NCBI GenBank assembly: GCA_052387235.1
Contig: JBQTJJ010000142.1
Location: 1-5,983, forward strand
Length of the DNA stretch: 5,983 nt
Source: JBQTJJ01 sp052387235
GTDB taxonomy: Bacteria > Actinomycetota > Acidimicrobiia > Acidimicrobiales > GCA-2861595
Direction: 5' to 3'
Both the position numbers and the translations under genes were made by a program. Shown here piece by piece: positions 1-5,363 of this stretch (within the stretch, counting starts at the first letter, position 1; each line of letters starts with the position of its first letter). The notes beneath the pieces were generated by a model, which worked only from the letters and a program-made list of their open reading frames with translations, had not been told where the DNA came from and did no database searches.

Positions 1-2246
1 GGCGCCGGCGGCCACAGGGCGCGCCGCAGGGCGTCACCGCCGGGCTGGCGCCGCTGCACGGCCGGGCGCAGCCCGGCCCCGCCGGCGTCGGCCGGCGCCG
101 CTCCGGCCTCGTCGCCGGCCTCGTCGCCGGCCAGGAAGCTCCCGGCCACCACCAGCCCCCGCGCGCCGGCGGCGCGGGCCCGGTCGAGCCGCGCCTCGGG
201 GGTGCAGCCCACCGGGCCGAGATCGGGCTGGAGCGGGTCGAGGGCGGCGTCGGCGACGGCGATGCGCCCCGAGGGGTCGGCCAGGTACGGGTCGGCGGGG
301 ACGGCGGCGCCGCCGGCGGCGCGCCGCTCCGGGCAGCCCCGGCCCACGTAGACGAGCCCGCCGGCGGTGGGGCCGGCGCCGGCGTTCCGGCCCGGGAGGG
401 CGCCGGCGCACCCCTCCTTGTCGCCGGCCACGGCGGCGGGTGGGTCCACGCGGACGGCCCACGTGGACGACCACCAGGCCTCGTCCGCGACCAGGGCCAG
501 CGTCCGGCCGCCGGCCGCCACCACCGGGCCCGGGCCGGGGGTGCCGCCGGGCCCCGGACCCGTGGCCACCTCGGGCTCGGTGGCCCAGCGGAAGCCGGCG
601 CCGTCGGCCATGCCCGGCAGCCCCTGGGGGCGGGCCTGGGGCGGCTCGAGGACCAGCGGCGCGCAGTCGTGGCCGGCCGTGGCCCGGCCGTGGCCCGGCC
701 CGGCCAGCCAGCCGATGGCGCGCGGTGCGGCCGGATCGGTGATCTCGACCGCGTAGACGCCCGGGAGGCGCCCGCTCGCCCCCGTGGCCGACGAGAGGGA
801 GAGGATCCGGCCCGGGCCGTCCCGCCTGAGCTCGACCGTGCGGACGGTGCGGGGGCAGGTGCCCCGCAGCCGCTCCGCGCACGACGGCCCGGCCCCGGCC
901 GCGTCCGACAGCTCCCTTGGGTGGGCCACGCGGCCCAGCAGCCGGGGCCGCTCCCGGTCGGTGACGTCGTAGTAGGCGATGCCGGTGGCGCCGTCGGCCT
1001 GGCACGGCGCCACCACCAGCGCGGCCAGGTCGCCCGTGAAGGCCGGCGACCGCACCGCCATGCCGGCCACGTCCTCCACCCGCTGCCCGGGCGGCAGGTC
1101 GATGGCCGCCGCCTCGGCCGGGCGGTCCGGCTCGGCCAGGTCGACCACGGACACCGAGCCCTGGCAGGCCGCGGGATCGGCGCCGGGCGCTCCCGGGTCG
1201 AGCGTCCCCCGCGCCACGAGGGCGGTGTCGCCCACCACGGCCACGTCGCCGTAGCCGCCGCCGCCCCCGAGCGCGCTGTGGCCCACCACCACGAGATCCT
1301 GCTCCTCGGGTGCGACCGCGGCGGCTCGAGAAGCCAGCCGGGGGGCTGCCTCCGCCACCACCCGGGGGACGGCGCCCAGGGCCTCGGCCAGCCAGGCGTC
1401 GAGCAGGGGCTTCGGGTTGACGGGGCCGCGCCCGCGGGGATGGACCTCGAAGTGCACGTGGGGCGAACTGCCCCGGGCATTGCCCGAGTCGCCGACGTAG
1501 CCGATGACATCGCCCGCCCTGACGGCCTGGCCCGACACCTGGCCCGCCTCGTAGCGGCTCAGGTGGGCCAGGTAGAAGTACGTGCCGTCCGTCTGGTGGA
1601 CGTAGGCCGACAGCCCGCCCACCGGGTTGAAGGTCTGGACCAGCACACCGTCGGCGGGCGAACGGGCCGGGGTGCCGTAGGGGGCGAAGATGTCGGAGCC
1701 CTCGTGGAGGTGCACGGCCGGCACGAAGCGGGGGAACCACCAGTCGTCGGTGAAGGTGGCCCGGCCCCCGACCGGGAAGCGCCCGAATCCGGCCTGGACC
1801 GCCTCCTGGTCGGTCATTCCCATGGCCCGCAGGGGCGCCAGCGCCTCCAGCAGCCGCACCGTGCTGTTGGACCCGGTGCGCTCGACCGAGTCGATGCGGG
1901 CCTGGAGCTCCGGGGGGATCGGGGGCAGGGCTCCCGGTGGTGGCGCGGGCGCATCGCCGCCCACGGCGGGCGGGGCGGCGGGGGCGGGGGCGGTCGTGGT
2001 GGTGGCCGGCGCCGCGGCGCGGGGGGCGGTGGTCGTGGTCGTGGTGTACGGCGCCGGCGGCACCGTGGTGGTGGGTGCCAGGTCGTCCGGGGCGGGCACG
2101 GTGGTGGGGAGCGGCTCCTCCGCCGTGGTCGTGGTGGTGGTGTCCTCGGGCACCTGGGCGCGCGCGGTGCCGGCGCCCGCCAGCGGGGCCAGCGCCACGG
2201 CGGTTCCCACCGCCGCGGCCACGATCGACCGCCGGCGCGACCTCAC
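1..2246 (-). CDS. Secreted M23 metallopeptidase with LVIVP-like propeller and PA-like domain (3' end outside window)
   Basis: Predicted exported zinc endopeptidase acting on cell-wall peptidoglycan. The frame is open from GTG at 2246 to the left edge (748 codons, no stop). The start follows an in-frame TGA 27 nt upstream and has GGGAGGG 9 nt before it. Residues 1-30 form a signal peptide: RSRRR, a hydrophobic Ala/Val core, then ARA before Q31. The arginines could also suit Tat export. Residues 31-110 are a Thr/Pro/Ala linker with runs of five or six Thr. The M23 domain spans about 165-285, with HEGSD (H181, D185), LAHLS (H228), HVHFE (H263, H265) and VNPKPLL. H181, D185 and H265 are the expected zinc ligands; H228 and H263 are catalytic. 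From about 315 to 605, blades such as IAYYDVTDRERPRLLG (423-438) and VYAVEITDPAAPRAIG (497-512) resemble LVIVP repeats. Residues 630-705 (YVGRGCP, DPYLADPSGRIAV, RAAGARGLVVAG) resemble a PA domain. Eight cysteines, none before 361, suggest disulfides. The catalytic call is firm; the propeller and PA calls are by eye. Confidence 0.9.
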   Translation of the reverse strand, partial: MRSRRRSIVAAAVGTAVALAPLAGAGTARAQVPEDTTTTTTAEEPLPTTVPAPDDLAPTTTVPPAPYTTTTTTAPRAAAPATTTTAPAPAAPPAVGGDAPAPPPGALPPIPPELQARIDSVERTGSNSTVRLLEALAPLRAMGMTDQEAVQAGFGRFPVGGRATFTDDWWFPRFVPAVHLHEGSDIFAPYGTPARSPADGVLVQTFNPVGGLSAYVHQTDGTYFYLAHLSRYEAGQVSGQAVRAGDVIGYVGDSGNARGSSPHVHFEVHPRGRGPVNPKPLLDAWLAEALGAVPRVVAEAAPRLASRAAAVAPEEQDLVVVGHSALGGGGGYGDVAVVGDTALVARGTLDPGAPGADPAACQGSVSVVDLAEPDRPAEAAAIDLPPGQRVEDVAGMAVRSPAFTGDLAALVVAPCQADGATGIAYYDVTDRERPRLLGRVAHPRELSDAAGAGPSCAERLRGTCPRTVRTVELRRDGPGRILSLSSATGASGRLPGVYAVEITDPAAPRAIGWLAGPGHGRATAGHDCAPLVLEPPQARPQGLPGMADGAGFRWATEPEVATGPGPGGTPGPGPVVAAGGRTLALVADEAWWSSTWAVRVDPPAAVAGDKEGCAGALPGRNAGAGPTAGGLVYVGRGCPERRAAGGAAVPADPYLADPSGRIAVADAALDPLQPDLGPVGCTPEARLDRARAAGARGLVVAGSFLAGDEAGDEAGAAPADAGGAGLRPAVQRRQPGGDALRRALWPPA
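105..128. repeat. Perfect 12-bp tandem duplication inside the peptidase gene
   Basis: The 12-mer ggcctcgtcgcc occurs twice head to tail (105-116 and 117-128), followed by a further ggcc. On the coding strand it gives a doubled Gly-Asp-Glu-Ala at about residues 707-714, just after the PA-like segment. The unit is a multiple of three, so gain or loss of a copy keeps the frame. It looks like a recent slippage event in a surface loop or linker. Confidence 0.85.
673..700. repeat. 11-bp tandem repeat (two and a half copies) inside the peptidase gene
   Basis: The 11-mer ccggccgtggc is present at 673-683 and 684-694, followed by the first six bases of a third copy. It encodes the Gly/His/Ala-rich stretch around residues 516-524, between propeller blades. 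The period is not a multiple of three, so slippage by one unit would shift the frame of the M23/propeller protein. With only two full copies it may simply reflect GC-rich low complexity. Confidence 0.6.
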
Positions 2247-2317
2247 CGGTGCCGGCCCTCCCGCCCCCGGCGGTCACGAGCCGGTCCCGCTGCGAACGCA
2301 CGCGACGTCGAGTGCAT
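2243..2317 (-). CDS. Possible 24-codon leader ORF overlapping the peptidase start
   Basis: On the minus strand an ATG at 2317 follows GGAAGGA with about 9 nt spacing. It opens a 24-codon frame ending in TGA at 2245-2243, which overlaps the GTG start of the M23 gene (GTGA). That geometry is typical of translational coupling. The peptide would be basic and Arg-rich, with no hydrophobic segment and no run of one amino acid that would suggest classical attenuation. Its third positions hold more A/T than those of neighbouring genes, which argues against long-standing selection as a protein. The same frame is open further upstream to 2458, so the ATG choice rests only on the Shine-Dalgarno match. 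It could be a chance ORF in the 5' leader. Confidence 0.25.
   Translation of the reverse strand: MHSTSRAFAAGPARDRRGREGRHR
2256..2262 (-). promoter_or_regulatory. Ribosome binding site of the M23 peptidase gene
   Basis: GGGAGGG on the minus strand lies 9 nt upstream of the GTG at 2246. It decides the start: the frame is closed by a TGA just upstream, and a signal peptide begins at this GTG. The gene is therefore leadered, unlike most of its neighbours. Confidence 0.65.
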
Positions 2318-2413
2318 GGCGCTGAGTCCTTCCGTGTCGTGCCCATCCGCCGGCGGGCCGGGTACGGGTGGCCACGCGCACGGCCTGTCCGCCCCCCCGG
2401 GTCCGCGCCTCCA

Positions 2414-2442
2414 AGGGTACCAAGCCCCAGGAGGGGTACCAA
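2414..2442 (-). promoter_or_regulatory. Candidate promoter of the M23 peptidase gene
   Basis: Read on the minus strand, TTGGTA (2442-2437) and TACCCT (2419-2414) are separated by exactly 17 nt. This is a fair -35/-10 pair against TTGACA/TAnnnT. Transcription would begin near 2407 and give a 5' leader of about 160 nt before the GTG at 2246. Both hexamers fall in the two copies of the direct repeat at 2415-2447, so the spacing could be a by-product of the repeat. I see no recognised riboswitch in the leader; in particular I could not match the ydaO (c-di-AMP) motif known from actinobacterial wall-hydrolase leaders. Confidence 0.4.
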
Positions 2443-2447
2443 GCCCC
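2415..2447. repeat. Direct repeat gggtaccaagcccc, two copies 19 bp apart
   Basis: The 14-mer gggtaccaagcccc is found at 2415-2428 and again at 2434-2447, with the 5-bp spacer aggag between them. The second copy is also followed by a purine-rich gggag. The period is 19 bp, near two helical turns. It sits in the divergent gap between the M23 gene and the SDR, 73 bp upstream of the SDR start. Each copy contains the GGTACC palindrome. It may be a tandem operator or activator site, or the -35 and -10 boxes of a promoter reading left. No third copy was seen in the window. Confidence 0.7.
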
Positions 2448-2507
2448 CGGGAGACCACCGGCGCGGATGCGGCCGCCCCCCGTCCGCGGCCCGAGCGGGG
2501 CTGCCCC

Positions 2508-2513
2508 TACGCT
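2508..2513 (+). promoter_or_regulatory. -10 element TACGCT for a leaderless SDR transcript
   Basis: TACGCT fits the actinobacterial TAnnnT -10 and ends exactly 6 nt before the ATG at 2520. This puts the expected transcription start at or next to the start codon. The GGAGG at 2515-2519 abuts the ATG with no spacer, so it is badly placed as a Shine-Dalgarno, which supports a leaderless reading. No TTGAC-like -35 is visible at the usual distance. Confidence 0.55.
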
Positions 2514-2519
2514 CGGAGG

Positions 2520-3413
2520 ATGAGCGACCTGGGGTTCGACGGGCGGGTGGCGGTGGTCACGGGGGCGGGCGGCGGCCTCGGCCGGGAGCACGCCATGCTC
2601 CTCGCCTCGCGGGGCGCCTCGGTGGTGGTCAACGACGTCGGCGCCAGCGTGAGCGGCGAGGGGTCCGGCGAGGCCCCGGCCGCCCGCACCGCCCGCGAGA
2701 TCGAGTCCCTGGGCGGGGTGGCCGTGCCCGACACCAACACCGTGGCCACGCCCGAGGGCGGTGAAGCCATCGTGGCCACCGCCCTCGAGGCCTTCGGGCG
2801 GATCGACATCATCGTGAACAACGCCGGCATCCTGCGGGACAAGGCGTTCCACAACCTGACCCCGGACCTGCTCGACCCGGTCCTCGACGTCCACCTCAAG
2901 GGGAGCTTCTGGGTCACCCGCCCGGCCTGGGCCCGCATGCGCGAGCAGGGGTACGGCCGCGTCGTGTGCACGTCGTCCACCTCCGGGATCCTCGGGAACT
3001 TCGGGCAGTCCAACTACGGCGCGGCCAAGGCCGGCCTGGTGGGCCTCACCCGGGTCCTCGCCATCGAGGGCGCCCGCCACAACATCAAGGTCAACGCCAT
3101 CGCGCCCATGGCCACCACCCGCATGACCGAGGAGCTGCTGGGGGCGTTCGGCGATCGCCTCCACCCCAGGCTGGTCTCGCCCGTCGTGGCGTTCCTGTGC
3201 ACCGAGGAGTGCCCCGTCTCCGGCGAGGTGTACGAGGTGGGCGGGGGCCGGGTGTCCCGGCTCTTCACCGGCCTGACGCCCGGCTACTTCGACCCGGAGC
3301 TCACCGTCGAGGCCGTGCGGGACAACCTCGAGGCCATCCGGGCCGAGGAGGGCTACACCACCCCAGCCAGCCTGGCCGACGAGCTGGCCGAGCTGTTCAG
3401 CCGCTTCTCCTGA
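2520..3413 (+). CDS. HSD17B4-like short-chain dehydrogenase/reductase
   Basis: NAD(P)-dependent SDR of 297 residues. The Rossmann motif is TGAGGGLG (14-21). An acidic residue after beta-2 (NDVG, D39) suggests NAD+ preference. NNAG is at 100-103. The catalytic residues are S153 (SSTSG), Y166 and K170 (YGAAK). VHLKGSF, GNFGQSNYGAAK and VYEVGGG match, from memory, the dehydrogenase part of peroxisomal multifunctional enzyme type 2 (HSD17B4). That enzyme oxidises (R)-3-hydroxyacyl-CoA in beta-oxidation, and its family keeps His (here H125) where classical SDRs have Asn. Unlike the eukaryotic enzyme there is no fused hydratase or SCP2 domain; the chain ends with a charged helical tail. The substrate cannot be read from sequence: acyl-CoA, steroid or alcohol are all possible. 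No other fatty-acid gene is adjacent. The same frame runs open far upstream, but the SDR fold, the -10 box and the divergent peptidase gene fix the ATG at 2520. It overlaps the convergent DoxX-like gene by 17 bp. Confidence 0.93.
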   Translation: MSDLGFDGRVAVVTGAGGGLGREHAMLLASRGASVVVNDVGASVSGEGSGEAPAARTAREIESLGGVAVPDTNTVATPEGGEAIVATALEAFGRIDIIVNNAGILRDKAFHNLTPDLLDPVLDVHLKGSFWVTRPAWARMREQGYGRVVCTSSTSGILGNFGQSNYGAAKAGLVGLTRVLAIEGARHNIKVNAIAPMATTRMTEELLGAFGDRLHPRLVSPVVAFLCTEECPVSGEVYEVGGGRVSRLFTGLTPGYFDPELTVEAVRDNLEAIRAEEGYTTPASLADELAELFSRFS

Positions 3414-3786
3414 CCGCGGGCCGGGTCGCCTCCCGCGCCGCCCACCACACCAGGGGCACCTGGAGGGGCAGTCGCAGCCACGCCGCCAGCGGCGTGGCCA
3501 GGGGCGATCGGGAGCCGGGGATCCCGCCGTCGACGGCCATCTGCACGTTGGCCGGGAACACCAGCACCAGCACCACGGCCACCACCCATCCCCCCAGGCG
3601 CCGGGTGCGGGGAACGGCGAGGAGGACGCCGCCCACGACCTCGGCCACCCCGCTGGCCTGCACGTAGAACCGGGCGCTCCCGAGGGCGCGGGGCACGATG
3701 CGCTCGTAGAACCCGGGTGCGACGAGGTGGAACACGCCGGAGCCCACCATCAGGGCCGCCAGCCAGAAACGGGATGGCCACCGCAC
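3397..3786 (-). CDS. DoxX-like four-helix integral membrane protein
   Basis: A 129-residue membrane protein with four predicted helices at about 7-22, 41-59, 64-85 and 98-117. The pattern GVFHLVAPGFY, then SGVAEVVGGVLLAVP, Arg-rich TRRLGG, and FPANVQMA is characteristic of the small DoxX/DoxD-related family. Members are often annotated simply as DoxX family membrane proteins and have no settled biochemical role; some are linked to thiosulfate or quinone-related redox, which cannot be assumed here. E49 in helix 2 and N80 in helix 3 are polar residues inside the membrane and typical of the family. Loops with R60, R62 and R63 suggest a cytoplasmic side after helix 2. The start is GTG, with TAGGTT 6 nt upstream and no Shine-Dalgarno. 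The stop lies inside the 3' end of the SDR. It is divergent from the polymerase gene, with 30 bp between the start codons. Confidence 0.85.
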   Translation of the reverse strand: MRWPSRFWLAALMVGSGVFHLVAPGFYERIVPRALGSARFYVQASGVAEVVGGVLLAVPRTRRLGGWVVAVVLVLVFPANVQMAVDGGIPGSRSPLATPLAAWLRLPLQVPLVWWAAREATRPAVRRSG

Positions 3787-3792
3787 CGCGAC

Positions 3793-3798
3793 AACCTA
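3793..3798 (-). promoter_or_regulatory. -10 element TAGGTT for the DoxX-like gene
   Basis: On the minus strand TAGGTT is followed by six bases (GTCGCG) and the GTG start at 3786. This is the same hexamer-N6-start spacing as at the SDR and polymerase genes and predicts a leaderless transcript. Its -35 region would fall inside the beginning of the divergent polymerase gene; no good -35 match is seen there. Confidence 0.55.
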
Positions 3799-3804
3799 CG
3801 GGCG

Positions 3805-3810
3805 TAGCGT
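3805..3810 (+). promoter_or_regulatory. -10 element TAGCGT for the polymerase gene
   Basis: TAGCGT is followed by six bases (tccccg) and the GTG at 3817, again the leaderless spacing. It lies back to back with the DoxX -10. Together they contain the inverted repeat CTACG-GG-CGTAG (3796-3807), so the TAG of each box comes from one arm of a dyad. Confidence 0.55.
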
Positions 3811-3816
3811 TCCCCG

Positions 3817-4839
3817 GTGGCCACCAGCCCCCGAGTGGAGCTCGAGGTCGACGGGCGGACCGTCGCCATCACCAGCCCGGACCGGGTCGTGTTCCCGGCC
3901 CGCGGCGAGACCAAGCTCGACCTGGCCCGCTACTACCTGGCCGTCGGGCCGGGCGCCCTGCGGGGCGTCCACCGCCGGCCGACGGTGATGAAGCGCTTCC
4001 CCGAGGGGGCCGGCGGCGACTTCTTCTTCCAGAAGCGGGTGCCGGAGAAGGGCAGGCCGGCGTGGCTGGAGACGTGCACGGTGTCGTTCCCGAGCGGGCG
4101 CAGCGCCGAGGAGCTGTGCCCGGCCGACGTGGCCCACATCCTGTGGGCCGTGAACATGAACTGCCTCGACCTCAACCCGTGGCCGGTCCGCAGCGACGAC
4201 GTCGACCATCCTGACGAGCTGCGGATCGACCTCGACCCGCAGCCAGGCGTGGAGTGGCCCACGGTGCGGGCCGTGGCCCTCGAGGTGGGCGACGTCCTCA
4301 CCGGGCACGGCCTCGCCGGCTTCCCCAAGACGTCCGGCTCCCGCGGCATCCACGTCAACGTCCGGATCGAGCGGCGCTGGGACTTCCTCGAGGTGCGCCG
4401 GGCCGCCCTGGCCCTGGCCCGCGAGGTGGAGCGGCGCCGGCCGGCCGACGCGACCTCGAAGTGGTGGAAGGAGGAGCGGGGCCGGCGGGTGTTCATCGAC
4501 TACAACCAGAACGCCCGCGACCGCACCGTGGCCTCGGCCTACTCGGTGCGCCCCAACCCCGAGGGCCGGGTGTCGTGCCCCCTGGGCTGGGACGAGGTGG
4601 CCGACGTGGAGCCGGCCGACCTCACGCTGGCCACCGTGCCGGCCCGGTTCGCCGCCATCGGCGACCCCGGCGCCGGGATCGACGACGTCGCCCACTCCCT
4701 CGACCCGCTCCTCGACCTGGCCGCGCGCGACGAGCGCGAGGGCCTCGGGGACGCGCCGTGGCCGCCGCACTTCCCCAAGCAGAGGGGCGAGCCCCGGCGG
4801 GTCCAGCCCTCCAAGGCCCGCCCCGACCCGCCGGCCTGA
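3817..4839 (+). CDS. Stand-alone LigD-type DNA polymerase/primase (AEP family, PolDom)
   Basis: A 340-residue protein of the archaeo-eukaryotic primase superfamily, as in the polymerase domain of bacterial NHEJ ligase D. Such enzymes add ribo- or deoxynucleotides to fill gaps at DNA ends. PDRVVFP and ETK (K33) at 21-33 correspond to the region that binds the 5'-phosphate. FFFQKRVP follows at 69-76. The metal-binding motif is IDLDP (D138, D140), with the third acidic residue in VFIDYNQN (D228). TSGSRGIHV (172-180, H179) is the nucleotide-binding signature, and TVASAYSVRP (237-246) closes the core. The chain ends in a Pro/Arg/Lys-rich tail. There is no ligase or nuclease domain, and neither Ku nor a ligase is nearby. 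It therefore resembles mycobacterial PolD1/PolD2-type enzymes more than full LigD; databases may label it an NHEJ DNA ligase. The position that carries a conserved His in LigD appears to be Asn (LNPW, N120). GTG start, leaderless by its promoter. Confidence 0.93.
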   Translation: MATSPRVELEVDGRTVAITSPDRVVFPARGETKLDLARYYLAVGPGALRGVHRRPTVMKRFPEGAGGDFFFQKRVPEKGRPAWLETCTVSFPSGRSAEELCPADVAHILWAVNMNCLDLNPWPVRSDDVDHPDELRIDLDPQPGVEWPTVRAVALEVGDVLTGHGLAGFPKTSGSRGIHVNVRIERRWDFLEVRRAALALAREVERRRPADATSKWWKEERGRRVFIDYNQNARDRTVASAYSVRPNPEGRVSCPLGWDEVADVEPADLTLATVPARFAAIGDPGAGIDDVAHSLDPLLDLAARDEREGLGDAPWPPHFPKQRGEPRRVQPSKARPDPPA

Positions 4840-4857
4840 GGGACTGACCCGGTCTCG

Positions 4858-5343
4858 TCAGGCGAGGTCGAGCGTGAAGGCCATGAGCGTGAAGCCGGGC
4901 AGGTCGACGTCGCGCGCCGGGGTGCGCACGAACCCGGCCCGGAGGTAGATCCGGTGGGCCACGGTCATGGACGCGGTGGAGTGCAGGACGGCCCGGGACG
5001 CACCGCGTGCACGGGCCCGCTCCAGGCCGGCGGCGAGGAGGGCGGTGCCGATGCCTCGGCCCTGGGCCGCGTCGGCGACGGCCAGCATGCGGATGCCCAC
5101 CTCCCCTGCCACCAGCCCCTCCGACCAGGGCGAGGCGGGGTCGTCCACCACCGTGACGGTGCCGAGGATGCGGCCGTCCTCCAGCGCCACCAGCACCGTG
5201 GCACCCCGGGTCCGGCTCCCCACGTCCCGGAGGTCGGCGCCGTACCCGGCCGTGACCCTGTCCCCGAGCAGCGACACGTACGCGGCGAGGGTGACGTCGC
5301 CCGCCTCGTCCACCTCGTGCGGGGCCACCGGCCTGATCTCCAT
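4858..5343 (-). CDS. GNAT-family N-acetyltransferase
   Basis: A 161-residue single-domain GNAT enzyme that would transfer acetyl from acetyl-CoA to an amine; the substrate is unknown. The acetyl-CoA binding motif A is IRMLAVADAAQGRGIGTALL, with Q94-G95-R96-G97-I98-G99 forming the pyrophosphate loop. The strand-4 segment GRILGTVTVVDD precedes it. Motif B, HRIYLRAGF (130-138), carries Y133, the usual general-acid position. The N-terminus EIRPVAPHEVDEAGDV is the normal beta-1/alpha-1 entry, so the protein appears complete. The start is ATG at 5343, with CATAGT 6 nt upstream and no Shine-Dalgarno. It converges with the polymerase gene, leaving only 18 bp between the two stops. It is divergent from the DinB-like gene, with 32 bp between their start codons. 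Confidence 0.9.
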   Translation of the reverse strand: MEIRPVAPHEVDEAGDVTLAAYVSLLGDRVTAGYGADLRDVGSRTRGATVLVALEDGRILGTVTVVDDPASPWSEGLVAGEVGIRMLAVADAAQGRGIGTALLAAGLERARARGASRAVLHSTASMTVAHRIYLRAGFVRTPARDVDLPGFTLMAFTLDLA

Positions 5344-5349
5344 GCCCCC

Positions 5350-5355
5350 ACTATG
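5350..5355 (-). promoter_or_regulatory. -10 element CATAGT for the GNAT gene
   Basis: On the minus strand CATAGT, which keeps the key A at position 2 and T at position 6 of TAnnnT, is followed by GGGGGC and the ATG at 5343. The N6 spacing is identical to that at three other genes here. It overlaps the plus-strand hexamer TATGTT by four bases. Confidence 0.45.
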
Positions 5356-5357
5356 TT
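5352..5357 (+). promoter_or_regulatory. -10 element TATGTT for the DinB-like gene
   Basis: TATGTT is a good TAnnnT hexamer. With the same N6 rule transcription would start at about 5364, giving a leader of about 12 nt that consists almost entirely of the Shine-Dalgarno. It shares bases 5352-5355 with the minus-strand -10 of the GNAT gene. Confidence 0.45.
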
Positions 5358-5363
5358 CGAGCC

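Noticed and set aside
1975..2145. A GTGG/GTC-rich simple repeat tract that resembles a microsatellite
   Set aside because: It encodes the Thr/Pro/Ala linker of the secreted peptidase; the runs are Thr codons of mixed type, not a uniform repeat unit.
2247..2407. A riboswitch (for example ydaO/c-di-AMP) in the leader of the wall hydrolase
   Set aside because: Such switches are known before actinobacterial wall hydrolases, but I could not match the conserved core here. A covariance-model search would decide.
34..2442. An 802-codon minus-strand reading frame rich in Arg, Gly, Pro and His
   Set aside because: It is one frame out from the M23 gene. Its composition is the low-complexity type produced by out-of-frame GC-rich DNA, and it has no recognisable domain, whereas the GTG frame from 2246 gives a signal peptide and an intact M23 site.
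2415..2447. CRISPR-like direct repeats
   Set aside because: There are only two 14-bp copies with a 5-bp spacer, and no further units or cas genes.
669..2519. A plus-strand frame joined in frame to the SDR, suggesting a 914-residue fusion
   Set aside because: The upstream 617 codons are antisense to the M23 gene and low in complexity. The SDR domain begins at residue 1 of the ATG at 2520 with its own -10 box. The lack of stops is a GC effect.
2274..3164. A long minus-strand frame antisense to the SDR
   Set aside because: It is the shadow of a well-supported SDR. Its sequence is Gly/Ala/His/Val-rich without motifs.
3796..4770. A 324-codon minus-strand frame antisense to the polymerase gene
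   Set aside because: The plus strand carries all the PolDom motifs. The antisense frame mirrors codon bias and has no domain.
4837..4864. A hairpin terminator between the polymerase and GNAT stops (cctga...tcagg)
   Set aside because: The stem is only 5 bp with a loop of about 18 nt and no T-run.
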